Part shown: positions 52,185 through 63,275 of the stretch, one piece after another | Layout of the letters: each line of letters starts with the position of its first letter | Position numbering within the stretch: position 1 is the first letter of the stretch | Origin: Paulinella micropora | Lineage: Eukaryota; Cercozoa; Imbricatea; Euglyphida | DNA: 64,000 nucleotides | Assembly: GCA_009731375.1 (NCBI GenBank) | Contig: BJOX01000160.1 | Span: 617,171 to 681,170 of the forward strand | Reading direction: 5' to 3' | Program-made: the position numbers and the translations under genes | Notes under the pieces: generated by a model | Seen by the model: only the letters and a program-made list of their open reading frames with translations | What the model was told of the DNA's origin: nothing | The model's database searches: none

Positions 52185-54570
52185 TGAAAATTAAGTCCGC
52201 TGCTTTTTTTTTTCTTTCGGTTTTCCGTTTTGTTTATGCCAGGCATGACACGTTCTGCCTTCCCCGCTGCACAGTGGCATCTCAGGACCGCAGGAGGCGC
52301 AATAAAAGCTCGTCATGGAGACCTTCTTTGCTGTGTAAGCATACAAACAGACTCTGCATCTACGTCTCAGAATATGCTCTTCCTACCTGCTGTTTCTTTT
52401 TTACTTTGTCGGACATGATGACTAAGGGTACCTGACTAGTACACAGTTCCATGCACTTTGGGGCGCCAGGTTGGGCAGAAGCGTTTGGTTCAGAAGGGGG
52501 GACAGAGGGGCGGTCAGAATCAGGAGGAACACCTTGTTTGAGGAGGGACGAAGCAAGCACAGATTTGAAAGACCCAGGCCTATTGTCGCCTTTCGTCATA
52601 TTGAGGTTGGCCAATGAGGACTGGCTAAAAAAACAGTAATGTTTGTACGCATTTATGACAATAAAGTCCAGCAAAATCATGAAGTCGACCTTGCGCCAGT
52701 CATTCAAAATAAATGACAGATTGAGAGAGTTCGACCCGTGTCGGCACGAATTGAACATATCCACTGCATTAAACGCTGAATAATACAACGCCACAGCCTC
52801 GCACCTTGGGACACGGGGTACGGTCTTACTAAAACGATCATTACGCGGCTTACCATGCAAGGTTGTGGAACATGTGGCAATAATTTGCTGCTGATTATGG
52901 CCGTTTTGGTTGACTGCCAGGAGCTTTACCCCATCCTTTTCGCATGTGGCTGAGGCCAAATCACCCTTCTCTCCCCCCCCCCCCCCCCCCCCNNNNNNNN
53001 NNAAGCCAGAGTGAGCCGTCTTCACCATTCCAACAAAATCGACACCCCTTTTCTTCATCTCGATTGCTGTTTTGCAAGAAGCAAACCACGAGTCCCCAAC
53101 GAAGATTCGACCTGTTCCCCACCATGGCTTGGATAGTCGTAATGTAGTTGCAGTTTTAACACCAAACTCATGGGCGTATTGCTTCTGCCTATCCCTATCC
53201 TTACCCTCCAATACCAATTCCATGGCAATGCAGACCTCCGTTTCAACATTGCAGGCGGTGTGGTACTCCCTTCCCACAGGGATTGGCTTGAGGGGGACGA
53301 TCATTTGGCCAGGCATTCCGTCTCCCGTAAATTGTCCCATACTCTCATCAATCGTAATGACGGCTCCTGGAACGATGGCTGCCCTTGCCTTTGCATCAAC
53401 AGCCTCAGCGAAAGCGCGAATCGGTAAAAAAAGGATCAGCTTCAGTGGGGGGGGGGGGGGNNNNNNNNNNGGGCCATATACTCTCGAAAACCATCCCCTG
53501 GCAATCCGTCTGTACTCTCACCATCCTTGGGTGCCCAGTGTGACCTCCTGCGACCCCTGTCCGCCAATGAAATGCGAAGCGACAGCCCCAAAAAAACCCC
53601 AAAAAAACCATGAATTCTTCTGTTGTCAATGTCCTGGCTAATCTGTGATTTTCCTGCTTCGCTAACTCCTGGTTAGTAAGTTGTAAGATGGTTGCAACAG
53701 CCATCGGGAAAAATGAAGAAAGTGTCTACAAGCAGGAAAAAGGCAAAAAAAAAAAATTAAAAAAATTTAGCAATTGCGAAATATTTTGCATCAAAGTGGA
53801 CACCATGTTTGCATACAACAAGGACAAAAAAAGTAAGTTGAAAATTTATTTTGATTAAGGTTTTGGAGTCTCTGAAACAACAAAACAATATTCAATGAAA
53901 ATTACATACACATATAAAGAAAGTGTAAAGGGTGTTGGGCTTTACTGGAATAGTGAAAAGAAAGCAAAACAACAGAGAGAAAGGAGGTGGGACGTGAGTC
54001 GGGAGACATCAAACTTGTTTTCCATCGTAGACTTCGCTTTGTGTCGAGGCCGATCTGCGCTCCAGTCCACTGCCTGCGGTCCCACCTTCCACTGGAACCC
54101 CTTCCCCAAAAGCATTTCTTTCTCTTCCTCTAATTGCCCTGCTGTAAAAGGGCTAGGGTTTAGAAAGGGAACCGCTTCATCCTTTCCTCCCTCCTCCTCC
54201 TCTTCGTTTTCCTTCTCCTGTGCCTGGTCGTTCTGTTCCTGTTTTTGTTCATCATCCTGCACCTTTTGTTCTTCTTCTTCGTCCTCCGATACTTCCATCT
54301 CTACCTCTTCCTCGTCCTCATTCATGAACTTCCAACTCGACCCTGCCTGCCCAGGCTCTGGCCACAAATGCTTGGTGAAGAAGTAATAATCATTCTCGTC
54401 AAAACGCATCGTAGCTAAAGCTTTTTGGTGTTTTGTTTCTTTTTCTTTCAACACCCCCAAAGCCATAATATGTTAAAAGGTGAGATTGCCAAATTTCTTT
54501 TTGGCACATGGCTTTCCAAACCGAGAAACTGGGACTGAAAGGGTGTCTCCCACATCCATCTCAAAAAAAT
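52185..54570 (-). CDS. piggyBac-type transposase gene, frame broken
   Basis: Minus strand. An upstream piece at about 54570-54480 (GDTLSVPVSRFGKPCAKKKF) and an acidic N-terminal ORF at 54466-53942 (DEENDYYFF-like start, EDEEEVEMEVSEDEEEEQKV) come first. 53704-53405 has LTTEEFMVFLGFFWGCRFAF and ends near a gap. The next frame has AIVPGAVITIDESMGQFTGD with the first Asp of a DDE_Tnp_1_7 domain, GRIFVGDSWFASCKTAIEMK with the second, and YYSAFNAVDMFNSCRHGSNS with the third. After SET at 52360 a shifted frame encodes RCRVCLY, YCASCGPEMPLC and CHAWHK, the Cys-rich C-terminal domain of piggyBac transposases. Gaps at 52993-53002 and 53461-53470. It would cut and paste at TTAA; terminal repeats were not found. 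Confidence 0.7.
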
Positions 54571-54699
54571 CGTTATGTGGTAGGTTCACGTGGAAAAAGG
54601 GCAGTGGGATGGGTCACCCTTCAATAAAAAATAAAAAAACTTCAACTAAAAATTTTGTCAAGAAAATTTGTCTCGGGCAGGTCAGACTATGATTTTAGT

Positions 54700-55263
54700 T
54701 TGTAGAAGATACCTGCAAAATGCGGTGCTAACCTCTTGTTCACAGCGACTTTCAGCAGAACAAGCGAAGCTAGAGCACAAGATTTTATTTCATTCTGTGA
54801 GTTCTGTGCGCTTCGCGCCTTCACCGCGACGCTTTGCGTCACTTTTTCCCATTAGTGTCATTAAATGTTTCATTCGGTGTGCTTCTCGCTTTTTGCTTAA
54901 TTTCTTGGACCTGCCAACGTACTGCAATTAAGGGAAAATATCTGTAATATATTAAAATTTTCTGTTCTAACAGGGGTAAACGTGAAAAAAAACATCATGA
55001 AAGCAGTTTTAGCCATCGCAAAACATTGTAACCTTGCAATTTTGGCCCGAGCAGGTGATTTTTATTACATATTTTCCTGAACGTCTTCAAACACATTCCA
55101 AGTACAGGTGAAAACGAGAAGGAAAGTATTGAACTAGTCTGGATGCACGAAAACGTTCAGGAAAATTCAAATAATGAAATAAAAAGATCAATTTAAATAT
55201 AATGGAAAAATTACTTTATAAAAATATAGTATATTTCAAAAACAGTGCTAGAATCCAAGTGCA
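54700..55263. other. no gene seen
   Basis: AT-rich region between the piggyBac gene and the methyltransferase gene. No repeat structure noticed. Confidence 0.4.
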
Positions 55264-56168
55264 TTACTGGGTAGCAGCGGGAAGAGAGGATGTTTCATAA
55301 ATCATCATGTCATGCCAACATTTGTGGCACTCTTTGGAGCAGAAGGAACCTTCCGCTGTAAAGCAATCCTGCTTGTCGCAATCTTCTTCTTCTACGCAGC
55401 AGATGTAATTGCATTGATCGTACTCATCTGTGCAATCTAACAGCTTTTCGCCTCGAATGGCACTTTGTGAACAGTGCTGTTGCATTTCTGGCGCTGTCAA
55501 ACTCCCGCACGTTAAACAGGATCTCACACACGCAGCATGTGGCGTGGATAGAATACTTTTCCACTCCAATGTAACCTTTCTTTTTAAGGGTCTTGTCGAC
55601 CTCCCCGGGGTCATCCTCTTCCGATTCTTCTTATTTTTCCTCCTCCTTCCCCTCAGGGAGATCTTCTTCAACTGCTTCCATGCGCTTCCTGCTCTTTTTG
55701 GAACCAAGCTCCAGAAACTTGCGGACACGATCCTTGGCGTTTTGAACCTGACCAGCATCAATGTCCAAGCAGGTGACGATCATGTTAGCCTGGAGTGCGC
55801 CGATAACATCCGAGCCAGAGCACATGCAAGCAACCAACACCCTGCTCTGCGGGGGAAGAACATCAGAGAGGATTCGTTTGGACAACTCTGTGTATTTTTT
55901 CAAACACGTTGGCTCGTTCCTCCTGTTGCTCAGTAACCTTCTGTTTTCTGGTTGGGACCGTAACAGTGTAAATGTTGTGACGATCAAGCGGGTTCCTGGC
56001 GAGATTGAGCGTAAATGCATTCTGAGATGGTAGAATCTTGCGCAGGTAGTTGAGCTGCATGTTGAGGCGGTGTTCTAGTCGAAGTGTAAGTCGAGCGCGA
56101 ATGCGAAGCGCGTGGTTCAGGCCACCATCGGTCGCATTGTGACGAGAGCGGGAAAGGACACGAGCCAT
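55264..56168 (-). CDS. methyltransferase-like protein with Cys-rich C-terminus
   Basis: Minus strand, frames joined at an A6 run near 55895 (VFEK to KKYTELSKRI) and once more near 55600. N-terminus ALRIRARLTLRLEHRL with NYLRKILPSQNAFTLNLARN. Core LPPQSRVLVACMCSGSDVIG then MIVTCLDIDAGQVQNAKDRV: a glycine-poor but recognisable motif I and the acidic end of the second strand, as in DNA N4/N6 methyltransferases (xxGSGxxxxAA, GxDID). An acidic/basic linker follows (EDLPEGKEEE, LGSKKSRKRME). The C-terminus is Cys-rich (ATCCVC, YDQCNYICCVEEEDCDKQDC, FCSKECHKCW). The first 45 residues match an antisense ORF in copia element 2. The gene may be a captured or accessory gene of that element family. Confidence 0.5.
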
Positions 56169-56839
56169 CGGAGCTGACTGTACATCGCGTAGTTTTTATA
56201 TTGGCAGAATGGTGGAATTAACTAATTATATTTGACTCAAGGAGTCAATGATGTAATTCAGTTTACGTACCGATATAGTCATACTTCAAGGACCTACTGC
56301 TAATGTTTTAATCGTATCGAGATGCCATCGCGGCAAAGAAGAAAAGGCAGGTGGACTGGAATAGAATGATGATTCTTCATTTTTGTGACTCAACAATCAT
56401 TTCATTTTACAACTTGAAATGATTGCTATTTATCGTATCGTAATAGTTATTAATCGCAAAAACATTAATCGTAATTTGCACATTGACATAGAACTAAGGG
56501 GGAGCGTTGGTAGGATAACTACGTTTACTATTAGTGACTACTTTGTGACTGGTAAGTAATTTGTTCGTATAGTTGAATGAGCGTATAGTTCTACTCAATA
56601 ATGGTAACGGACGTAACGGTCTATATTTGGAATTTTAGGGTTGGACAATAACCATTGTGTAATAATTACAGTCGTGCGGACTTGAGTTTAGTTTCATTAT
56701 TACCTTTGAGTTTGTCAGTTCTGCTATCTACTTGCGAATTAAAGTGTCGATTTGCATCGTGGCTTCTAACGGAGTCCCTCAGCAAACCGGAGTGTAAAGG
56801 TATTAGGTCCGTGGGTGACCGGGTAATTACCTAATCAAC
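56038..56839 (+). mobile_element. 3' end of an older copia element 2 relative
   Basis: 56038-56505 aligns to 43411-43990, including GCGCAGGTAGTTGAGCTGCAT and AAGTCGAGCGCGAATGCGAA, and AAGGGGGAGC precedes the LTR. The LTR at 56506-56839 matches the element 2 LTRs with many substitutions and small insertions. No pol is present to the left; instead the antisense methyltransferase gene continues there. Confidence 0.8.
56506..56839 (+). repeat. LTR of the copia remnant
   Basis: GTTGGTAGGATAAC...CTAATCAAC, 334 bp, about 85-90% similar to 35671-35987 with a small duplication near 56565-56590. Confidence 0.85.
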
Positions 56840-57141
56840 GCGGGGGCACGAGTTCTCACGGATGAGACTCGCACTGGACGTGGACTAATTCTTTTTATTT
56901 ATTCAACAGCCTGAATGCCTATGTCATGTGTCGGTCGGTCGAGAGCGCCTTCGAATGAGGAGTCAGTCTTCGGCGTGGGGGTCGACCGCTTACGGCTGCT
57001 TCCCCCCAAGGTGGAAAAGGGATTGTAGGCCGGCCCGCACAATACATAGTTGCATTGAGTGTCATCCTGCTTGTAGTTACTTAACTCTTATGCTTGGTCT
57101 GCCCCTCTACCGTTGAGCGACTACTACTGAGTGTCAGAGTA

Positions 57142-57406
57142 TTACTGGGTACATTCAAGTGTCAAACTCAGCAATCGAATTTTATTGAAGTGTCAGATTT
57201 CAGATTAGCGGTCAGATTTCGAATTTGTAGAATTTAAATTAGTTCAATTTAACTGCTATATACGTCCGCAAATTTTTGCGAAATGTTACAGTTAAATTGA
57301 ACTAATTTGAATTCTGGCAGCTAATATAAAATCTGACTGCTAATCTGAAATCTGACACTTAAATCAAATTTGATGACTGAGTTTGACACTTGAATGTAAC
57401 CAGTAA
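57142..57406. mobile_element. foldback MITE with TA target duplication
   Basis: 265 bp, arms of about 110 bp. Left end TTACTGGGTACATTCAAGTG, right end CACTTGAATGTAACCAGTAA; inner arms include TTAAATTAGTTCAATTTAAC against GTTAAATTGAACTAATTTGA. TA flanks both sides (57140-57141, 57407-57408), typical of Tc1/mariner-type MITEs. No coding capacity. Confidence 0.8.
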
Positions 57407-57408
57407 TA

Positions 57409-58260
57409 GCTGTTCCTGTTACATAAATACAATCCAAAAAATACATGATCCCAGCATATACCAATCCAAACCATCCGAAAACCATAAACAAATACCAAGT
57501 TCCATATAAATAAACAGTGTCGCAACCTAGAATCTATGCAAACTTTTTCCCAATTCATAGATATCCCAAAAGTTTCCTTATAACGAGGAAAATTTTCCTT
57601 ACCTCGTAAACTATGTTTTTATTAGGGACTACAATGTTACAGTGACTCAATACTTATTTAATAATATAACAACTATCTAACGACTTGTAGAATGAGGAAT
57701 ACCTAATGTAGAATGAACTCCTTACTCTTCAAGCCAAGGATAAGTTGAACATAACAGACAGGAACATCGGGTAATGCCATTATATATGGGTAAAGCCTCC
57801 ATACATCGTTTTGACGTACCGACCGGAATTTTCAGTCTCTGAAGCTCTTCAATAGCTATTTCTCTTAGTTTTAGCACCGGACGCGATGCCTAAATAATTT
57901 TATTTAATTTCGAGTGGGTCGATTAGTTCATATACATCCCTAGCACTCTCTATGTGCCAGGTGATATCATATGGTATCAATTGATACCATATGATATCAT
58001 TTTTTCAGAATTTTTTTAAAAAAAATCTCTCGATCAAACCTGAGCAGTTTTGATGAATAAAACACTAGAAAAATATTGAAAAAGTCCCTAGCAAGCGACT
58101 AGTGTAAAATTTCTTGATAATTTTTTGTACCCAAATAGACAGTTTCACATAAGCTCCCCAATGTGCTTGTGGTAGTGTCTTTTTCTTAAGGTAGTGTTAA
58201 GTTAGGATTCCTGGCTTATGGTAGCACTATAATCGTCCGAGCAGCTAGGCCTGTGCAAAT
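57409..58260. other. no gene seen; AT-rich
   Basis: Includes the perfect 38-bp palindrome at 57962-57999, whose left half is TGATATCATATGGTATCAA. Otherwise unremarkable. Confidence 0.6.
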
Positions 58261-58392
58261 ATTATTTATTTAAACAAAACAGAAATCTGCGCTTACAAAC
58301 CATTCGCCACATTTGCATATGCTGGTTTTTTCCGGGTCGCCATTTTGGTACTGGATGTGTCATCTTGGTCCCACTCAAGCGTTTCGCGCCGG

Positions 58393-58448
58393 CCGGAAAC
58401 AGGGACAGGTGCCACTTGACTTCCAGAAACAGGGACAGGTGCCACTTT
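58393..58448. repeat. short direct repeat
   Basis: GAAACAGGGACAGGTGCCAC occurs twice, 32 bases apart, followed both times by TT. Low-copy local duplication. Confidence 0.85.
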
Positions 58449-58557
58449 ACTCCGTATGCACCTTCTATAATGCATACAGTGTTGTTTATGTATGTCTGCA
58501 AGTCTTCAAACATGCCTTCATTCATGTTAGGAGATGATTGCATGCACTCAAGCAGTT

Positions 58558-58672
58558 GGAGGGAGGGAGGGAGGGAGGTAGGTAGGTAGGTAAGTAGGTA
58601 GGTAGGTAGGTAGGTAGGTAAGTAGGTAGGTAGGTAGGTAGGTAGGTGGGTAGGGTGGGTAGGCAGGATTAT
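58558..58672. repeat. (GGTA)n microsatellite
   Basis: GGGAGGGAGG then about 20 units of GTAG/GGTA. Confidence 0.95.
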
Positions 58673-58785
58673 CGCACTTTTTGTCGTAAAGGAAATGAGA
58701 CGATTTGCGGCGTTTTGGATGATAAAAACATTGTGTTTTTCACCCATACACAGACTTACACATACATTATGTTGTATATCAAATC

Positions 58786-58792
<7 letters not shown>

Positions 58793-58868
<76 letters not shown>

Positions 58869-58918
58869 TACCCCTNNNNNNNNNNNNNNNNNNNNNNNNN
58901 NNNNNNNNNNNNNNNNNN

Positions 58919-58987
<69 letters not shown>
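58793..58987. repeat. (TA)n microsatellite with gap
   Basis: Pure TA on both sides of 43 N (58876-58918). The true length is unknown. Confidence 0.95.
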
Positions 58988-58989
<2 letters not shown>

Positions 58990-59399
58990 ACGTATGTACC
59001 CCTTGACGACTGCTGGCCCGTCGGCCGCGCTCAGTTGTCAAGGCGGCGATGAATTTTGTGTAAACCTATTGTCCATGTGTGCATGCATGTGATATGCATT
59101 TACTTTACGAGGGCATATTTCTCTGCATGTACATACATATCTATGTGTAAAGGATAGAATATATACATATGTAAACTTTTGTGTTATTTATGTACATGTA
59201 TACATAGACGGGTTGAGGGGCTGCTACAGGTGCAAGCGATTCTAACAGGACGCAGAGTCACTGTCAGAGAAGAGCAGGGAGTAGAAGAGCAGGGAGTAGA
59301 AGAGGGCAGAGAGGGGAAGCTGAAGAGTGCATGTTCGTGTCTGTGTGTGTGTGTGTTTTTTTTTGGAGGGAGAAAGCAAGAAGAGGTCGGGAAGAGAGA

Positions 59400-59434
59400 A
59401 CTTACGTACACATATGTGTGCATATATGCACACA

Positions 59435-59465
<31 letters not shown>

Positions 59466-59720
59466 GCCATACATATGCATACATGCATATGTGCATACAT
59501 GCATATGTGCATACATGCATGCATGCATACATGCATACATGCATGCTAGACATGCATGCTACATACATATATGCTCACATGCATACATGCATGCATACAT
59601 ACATACATACATACATACATGCATACATGCATATGCAACATAGCTTGAAACAGACACACATGCATACATACACACATAAATACATATACCATGTACACAT
59701 ACTTACTTCATACATGTACA
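59400..59720. repeat. (CATA)n and CATGCATA microsatellite
   Basis: Tetranucleotide CATA with CATG variants. It lies just upstream of the mutase gene and may fill its 5' region or a first intron. Confidence 0.9.
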
Positions 59721-59840
59721 TACACGCAAGCTAGATATGCTTGGCTTACCTGCAGGAGTTTCCCCAAGTGTCCTGTGCGTGTGTGCGTGCGTATGCATAC
59801 CTGTCTGCTTTCTGCTTGTGCAAAGTGTGCAGGGCGGGTG

Positions 59841-61157
59841 ATGCGCGCAAGGCGGCGCACGCGCACCAAGCTGGTGTTGGTGCTGGTGGACGGGCTGGGC
59901 GATGTGGGATTGCAGGGCGCGCCGGCCTGCCAGCTGGGCCGGCCCGGCATACACGGCCGCACGCCGCTGCAGGTCGCGTCCACGCCCTGGCTGGATGCGC
60001 TGGCCCGCGCGGGGCTGAACGGCCTGATGGACCCGGTGCAGCCCGGCCTGGCCTGCGGCTCCGACACGGCGCACCTGGCGCTGTTCGGCTACCCGCCGCA
60101 GCACTTCTACCGCGGGCGCGGCTCGTTCGAGGCCATGGGCGCGGGGCTGGCCATGCAGCCCGGCGACGTGGCCTTCAAGTCCAACTTCGCCACGCTGGAT
60201 ACGCAGGCGCAAACCGTGCTGCGCAGGCGCGCCGACCGCCAGTTCGAAGACATCGGTTCAGCACAGCACACACACGCACACATCCACCCACGGTCTTTCC
60301 TCCCGGCTGTCTCCCCTTGGCAGGTCCTGTCCTCTGTTCGGCGCTGTCTGGCTGTGCATTGCCCAGCTTTCCGGACGTGGAGGTGATGTGTTGCTTGCGG
60401 CCAGCAGCCCCTGCAGCACACACTTGTCGTAGGCCGCCCCTGCCACAGCAGCGCATCATGATGGGTGTTAGGTGCAGGTGCGCTACGCCACGGAGCACCG
60501 CTGTGGGGTGTTGCTGCGGGGGCCGGGTCTGTCGGACCTCATCAGCGGCACGGACCCGCTCGTGGACCAGCGGCCGCTGCTCCGCTCCGCCCCGCTGCCT
60601 CTGGCCGGCGTGACCAGCCCTGCCCTGGCGCGCGCCCAGCAGCGCTCTGCCGACGTCGTCAATGAGGTCGCCCGCCGCTCACAGCCAATCGTGCCTCTTG
60701 CAGCACATTGGCCAATGTGGCCTGGCCCAAGCGCCAAGAGGCACATACCTACCTACCTACCTACCTACCTACCTACCTACCTACCTACCTACATGCATGC
60801 ATACATACATACATACATACATGCATGCATACATACATACATACATGCATACCGCACGTGCTGCATCCTACCTACCTACCTACCTACATACCTACATACA
60901 TACATACAGCATATGTTGTGTCGTGGGTAGGTCTCGAGGTGTTTCCAGCGCATGTTGGAGGCGCACCCGGTGAACGCGCGCCGCAAACAGCAAGGCAAGC
61001 CCCCCGCCAACGCCGTGCTCCTCCGCGGACCCGGCGAACGCATTAAGGCACCTATTGCTCCCCTCTCCTTCTCTCTCTCTCTCTCTCTTCCTCCTCCTCC
61101 TCTTCTTTTCTTCTTCTTCTTCTTCTTCTTCTACTACTACTACTACTACTACTACTA

Positions 61158-61189
<32 letters not shown>

Positions 61190-63275
61190 TATTACTACTA
61201 TTACTACTACTAGTACTACTACTACTACTACTACTACCACTACCACTACTAGTTCTTCTTCTTCTTCTTCTTCTTCTTCCTTTTTTCCTCCTCCTCTCCT
61301 CTTCCATCTTCTTCTTCTTCTTCTTCTTCTTTTTCTTTCTTTCTTTCTTTCTTTCCTTCTTTTTCTTTTTCTTTTTCTTTTTCTTTCTTTCTTTGTGTTT
61401 TCATCTCTTAACTATGCAAGTTTTTTTTGTCGATTTTCACTTGTTTGGTCATCATTACTTGTTAAGCAATAGCAACTTTCCGTTTCTTGCAAGGTTTGTA
61501 CTCAAGCTACTTCAAACTCGTCGAGGAAGCTCTTGTTGTTTTTTGAAAGTGGACGCTCTGTTATTGCTGGAACCTTTTGTGCAGGTGCCAAGTTTCTATG
61601 AGTTGCATGGACTTCGCGCCTTCATGGTCTCCACAGCGGCATGTTTAGTTTGCTGATAACCGAGTGGGCTGCGGCATGCTGCTTAGCTTGTTATGATAGT
61701 CGAATGGGCTGCGCGCCACTTCCACGCAGGCCGCAGACCTATTCGATGACGAACAGCCAAAACTATCAAATGCAATCTTGCAAATACCCGCAATGGATCG
61801 CATACGACCGGCCAAACCGATTGATTTCATCCACGCCAGCCTATTGCATCCCAAGCGAATCGATCACATGCCCAACCTAGCATATCCAATGGCATCTAAG
61901 CCTTATTGCTCGCATCTAAGCCAATGGATCACATCCATGCCTATCTATTGCATAAAATGCTATCCATCTCATCCAAGTCATTCGATCACGTCAGCCTATC
62001 TATCGCATCCAAGCCTATCTCTCGCATCCAAGACTTGCGACACGTGCGCTCAAACCGTTGCAAGCCAAGGCTGCTGGCTGGGCTGTGTGTGCTTGATAAG
62101 CCGATTGCACTGCTGGCGCTGCAGGTGGCGCCCACCGCCATCATCGCGGGCCTGGGCATGAGCTTAGGAATGCACCGCATCTGCCCAACTGGAGCTACCG
62201 TACACACCTCCCCAAAAAAACACACACCCACAATAAATATATGTGTATATATGTATGTATTAATGTATGTATGTATGTATGTGTGTTGTATGCATGTGTG
62301 TGAACGTATGGACATGAGCCAGGACTAGCTAGGCTGCTCTGTTATTGTGCGGCAGGCAAATGTTCTTTGCTTTGCTGTGCTCAGGGCGACTACGGCACGG
62401 ACATGTTGGCCAAGGCCAAGGCCACCTCCGCCGCGCTACTGGCGCGCGGGCTCGCACAAACATGTGCCGCGGCAGGCGTGCTTGCCGACGGGTCCAGCCA
62501 GCGCGTCAAGGCTCAGCAACAGCAGGATGGCGAACCAGCGGTGGCGGAGGAGGAGATGGACTTTGCGTTTCTGCACGTGAAGGTGGTGGACGACGCGGGG
62601 CACGACAAGGACTGCCGGCAGAAGGTGGCTTGTCTGGAGCGCGTGGACCAGATGCTGGGCGCACTGGTGTGCGCGCTGCAGGAAGGCTCCCGGGCGGACT
62701 TGGCGAGGCAGCGGCGCAGAAACCAAGATGGCGGGTCGGGACAGGCCAAGGGAAGCGCAGCAAGCGGAGCGGAGGAGGAGGAAGAACTCTGCTGGCTACT
62801 GGCGGTGACGGGCGACCACTCCACTCCCTTGCACCTGGGGGACCATAGCTGCGAGCCCGTCCCGTTCACAGTCTGTGCATTGTCCAACCTAAGGGAAACG
62901 CCAGAGCCTTCCGCAGCACCACAGCACCAGCCTCGACCCAAAAAGAGAAGGACAGAGGACGTCGCGCCCTCTTCAACCTCCTCTTCTCAGTCTCACTTGT
63001 CCACCTTCTCTTTGCTTTCTTCTTCTTCTCCTTCTTCTTCTTCTTCTTCTTCTTCTTCTTCTTCTTCTTCTTCTTCTTCTTCTTCTCCCTTTTCTGCCGC
63101 TTGTCTCACAGACGCGGTCCAGCGCTTCGACGAGGTGTCTGCGGCGGAGGGCTTTCTGGGCCGCTTTCCGGGCCACCAGCTCATGCCCTTGCTCAAATCC
63201 CTGCGGGATCTTCTCGACAGACCACTCCCTAGTCCCCAGCTTGGTAGCGACACAGCTGATCGAGTGATTAGGTAA
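59841..63275 (+). CDS. apgM-like: archaeal-type cofactor-independent phosphoglycerate mutase, seven exons
   Basis: Interconverts 3- and 2-phosphoglycerate in glycolysis. Exons: 59841-60255, 60324-60382, 60478-60666, 60949-61047, 61585-61626, 62125-62199, 62385-63275; all phases fit, giving 589 residues. Key blocks of the alkaline-phosphatase fold: LVLVLVDGLGDVG (metal Asp), GSDTAHLALFGYPP (Ser nucleophile), SFEAMGAGLAMQPGDVAFK, RYATEHRCGVLLRGPGLSD, VNARRKQQGKPPANAVLLRG, VAPTAIIAGLGMSLG, GDYGTDMLAK, VKVVDDAGHDKD (Asp/His) and TGDHSTPLHLGDHSCEPVPF (Asp/His). The C-terminus has an extra Ser run encoded by (TTC)n before RFDEVSAAEGFLGRFPGHQL. Introns are GT-AG except 61048-61584, which begins GC. 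ATG 59841 follows an acceptor-like GTGCAG, so an upstream non-coding exon is possible. Longer than usual archaeal forms by about 170 residues. Confidence 0.88.
60741..60910. repeat. (CTAC)n(CATA)n in intron 3 of the mutase
   Basis: Simple repeats fill the intron 60667-60948. Confidence 0.9.
61071..61395. repeat. (TC)n(TTC)n(CTA)n(TTTC)n in intron 4 of the mutase
   Basis: Compound pyrimidine-rich repeats fill the start of intron 61048-61584. The poly-Val frames on the opposite strand come from the CTA repeat. Confidence 0.9.

Noticed and set aside
61052-61246. Poly-Val/Arg minus-strand ORF
   Set aside because: Translation of the CTA and CTT repeats in a mutase intron.
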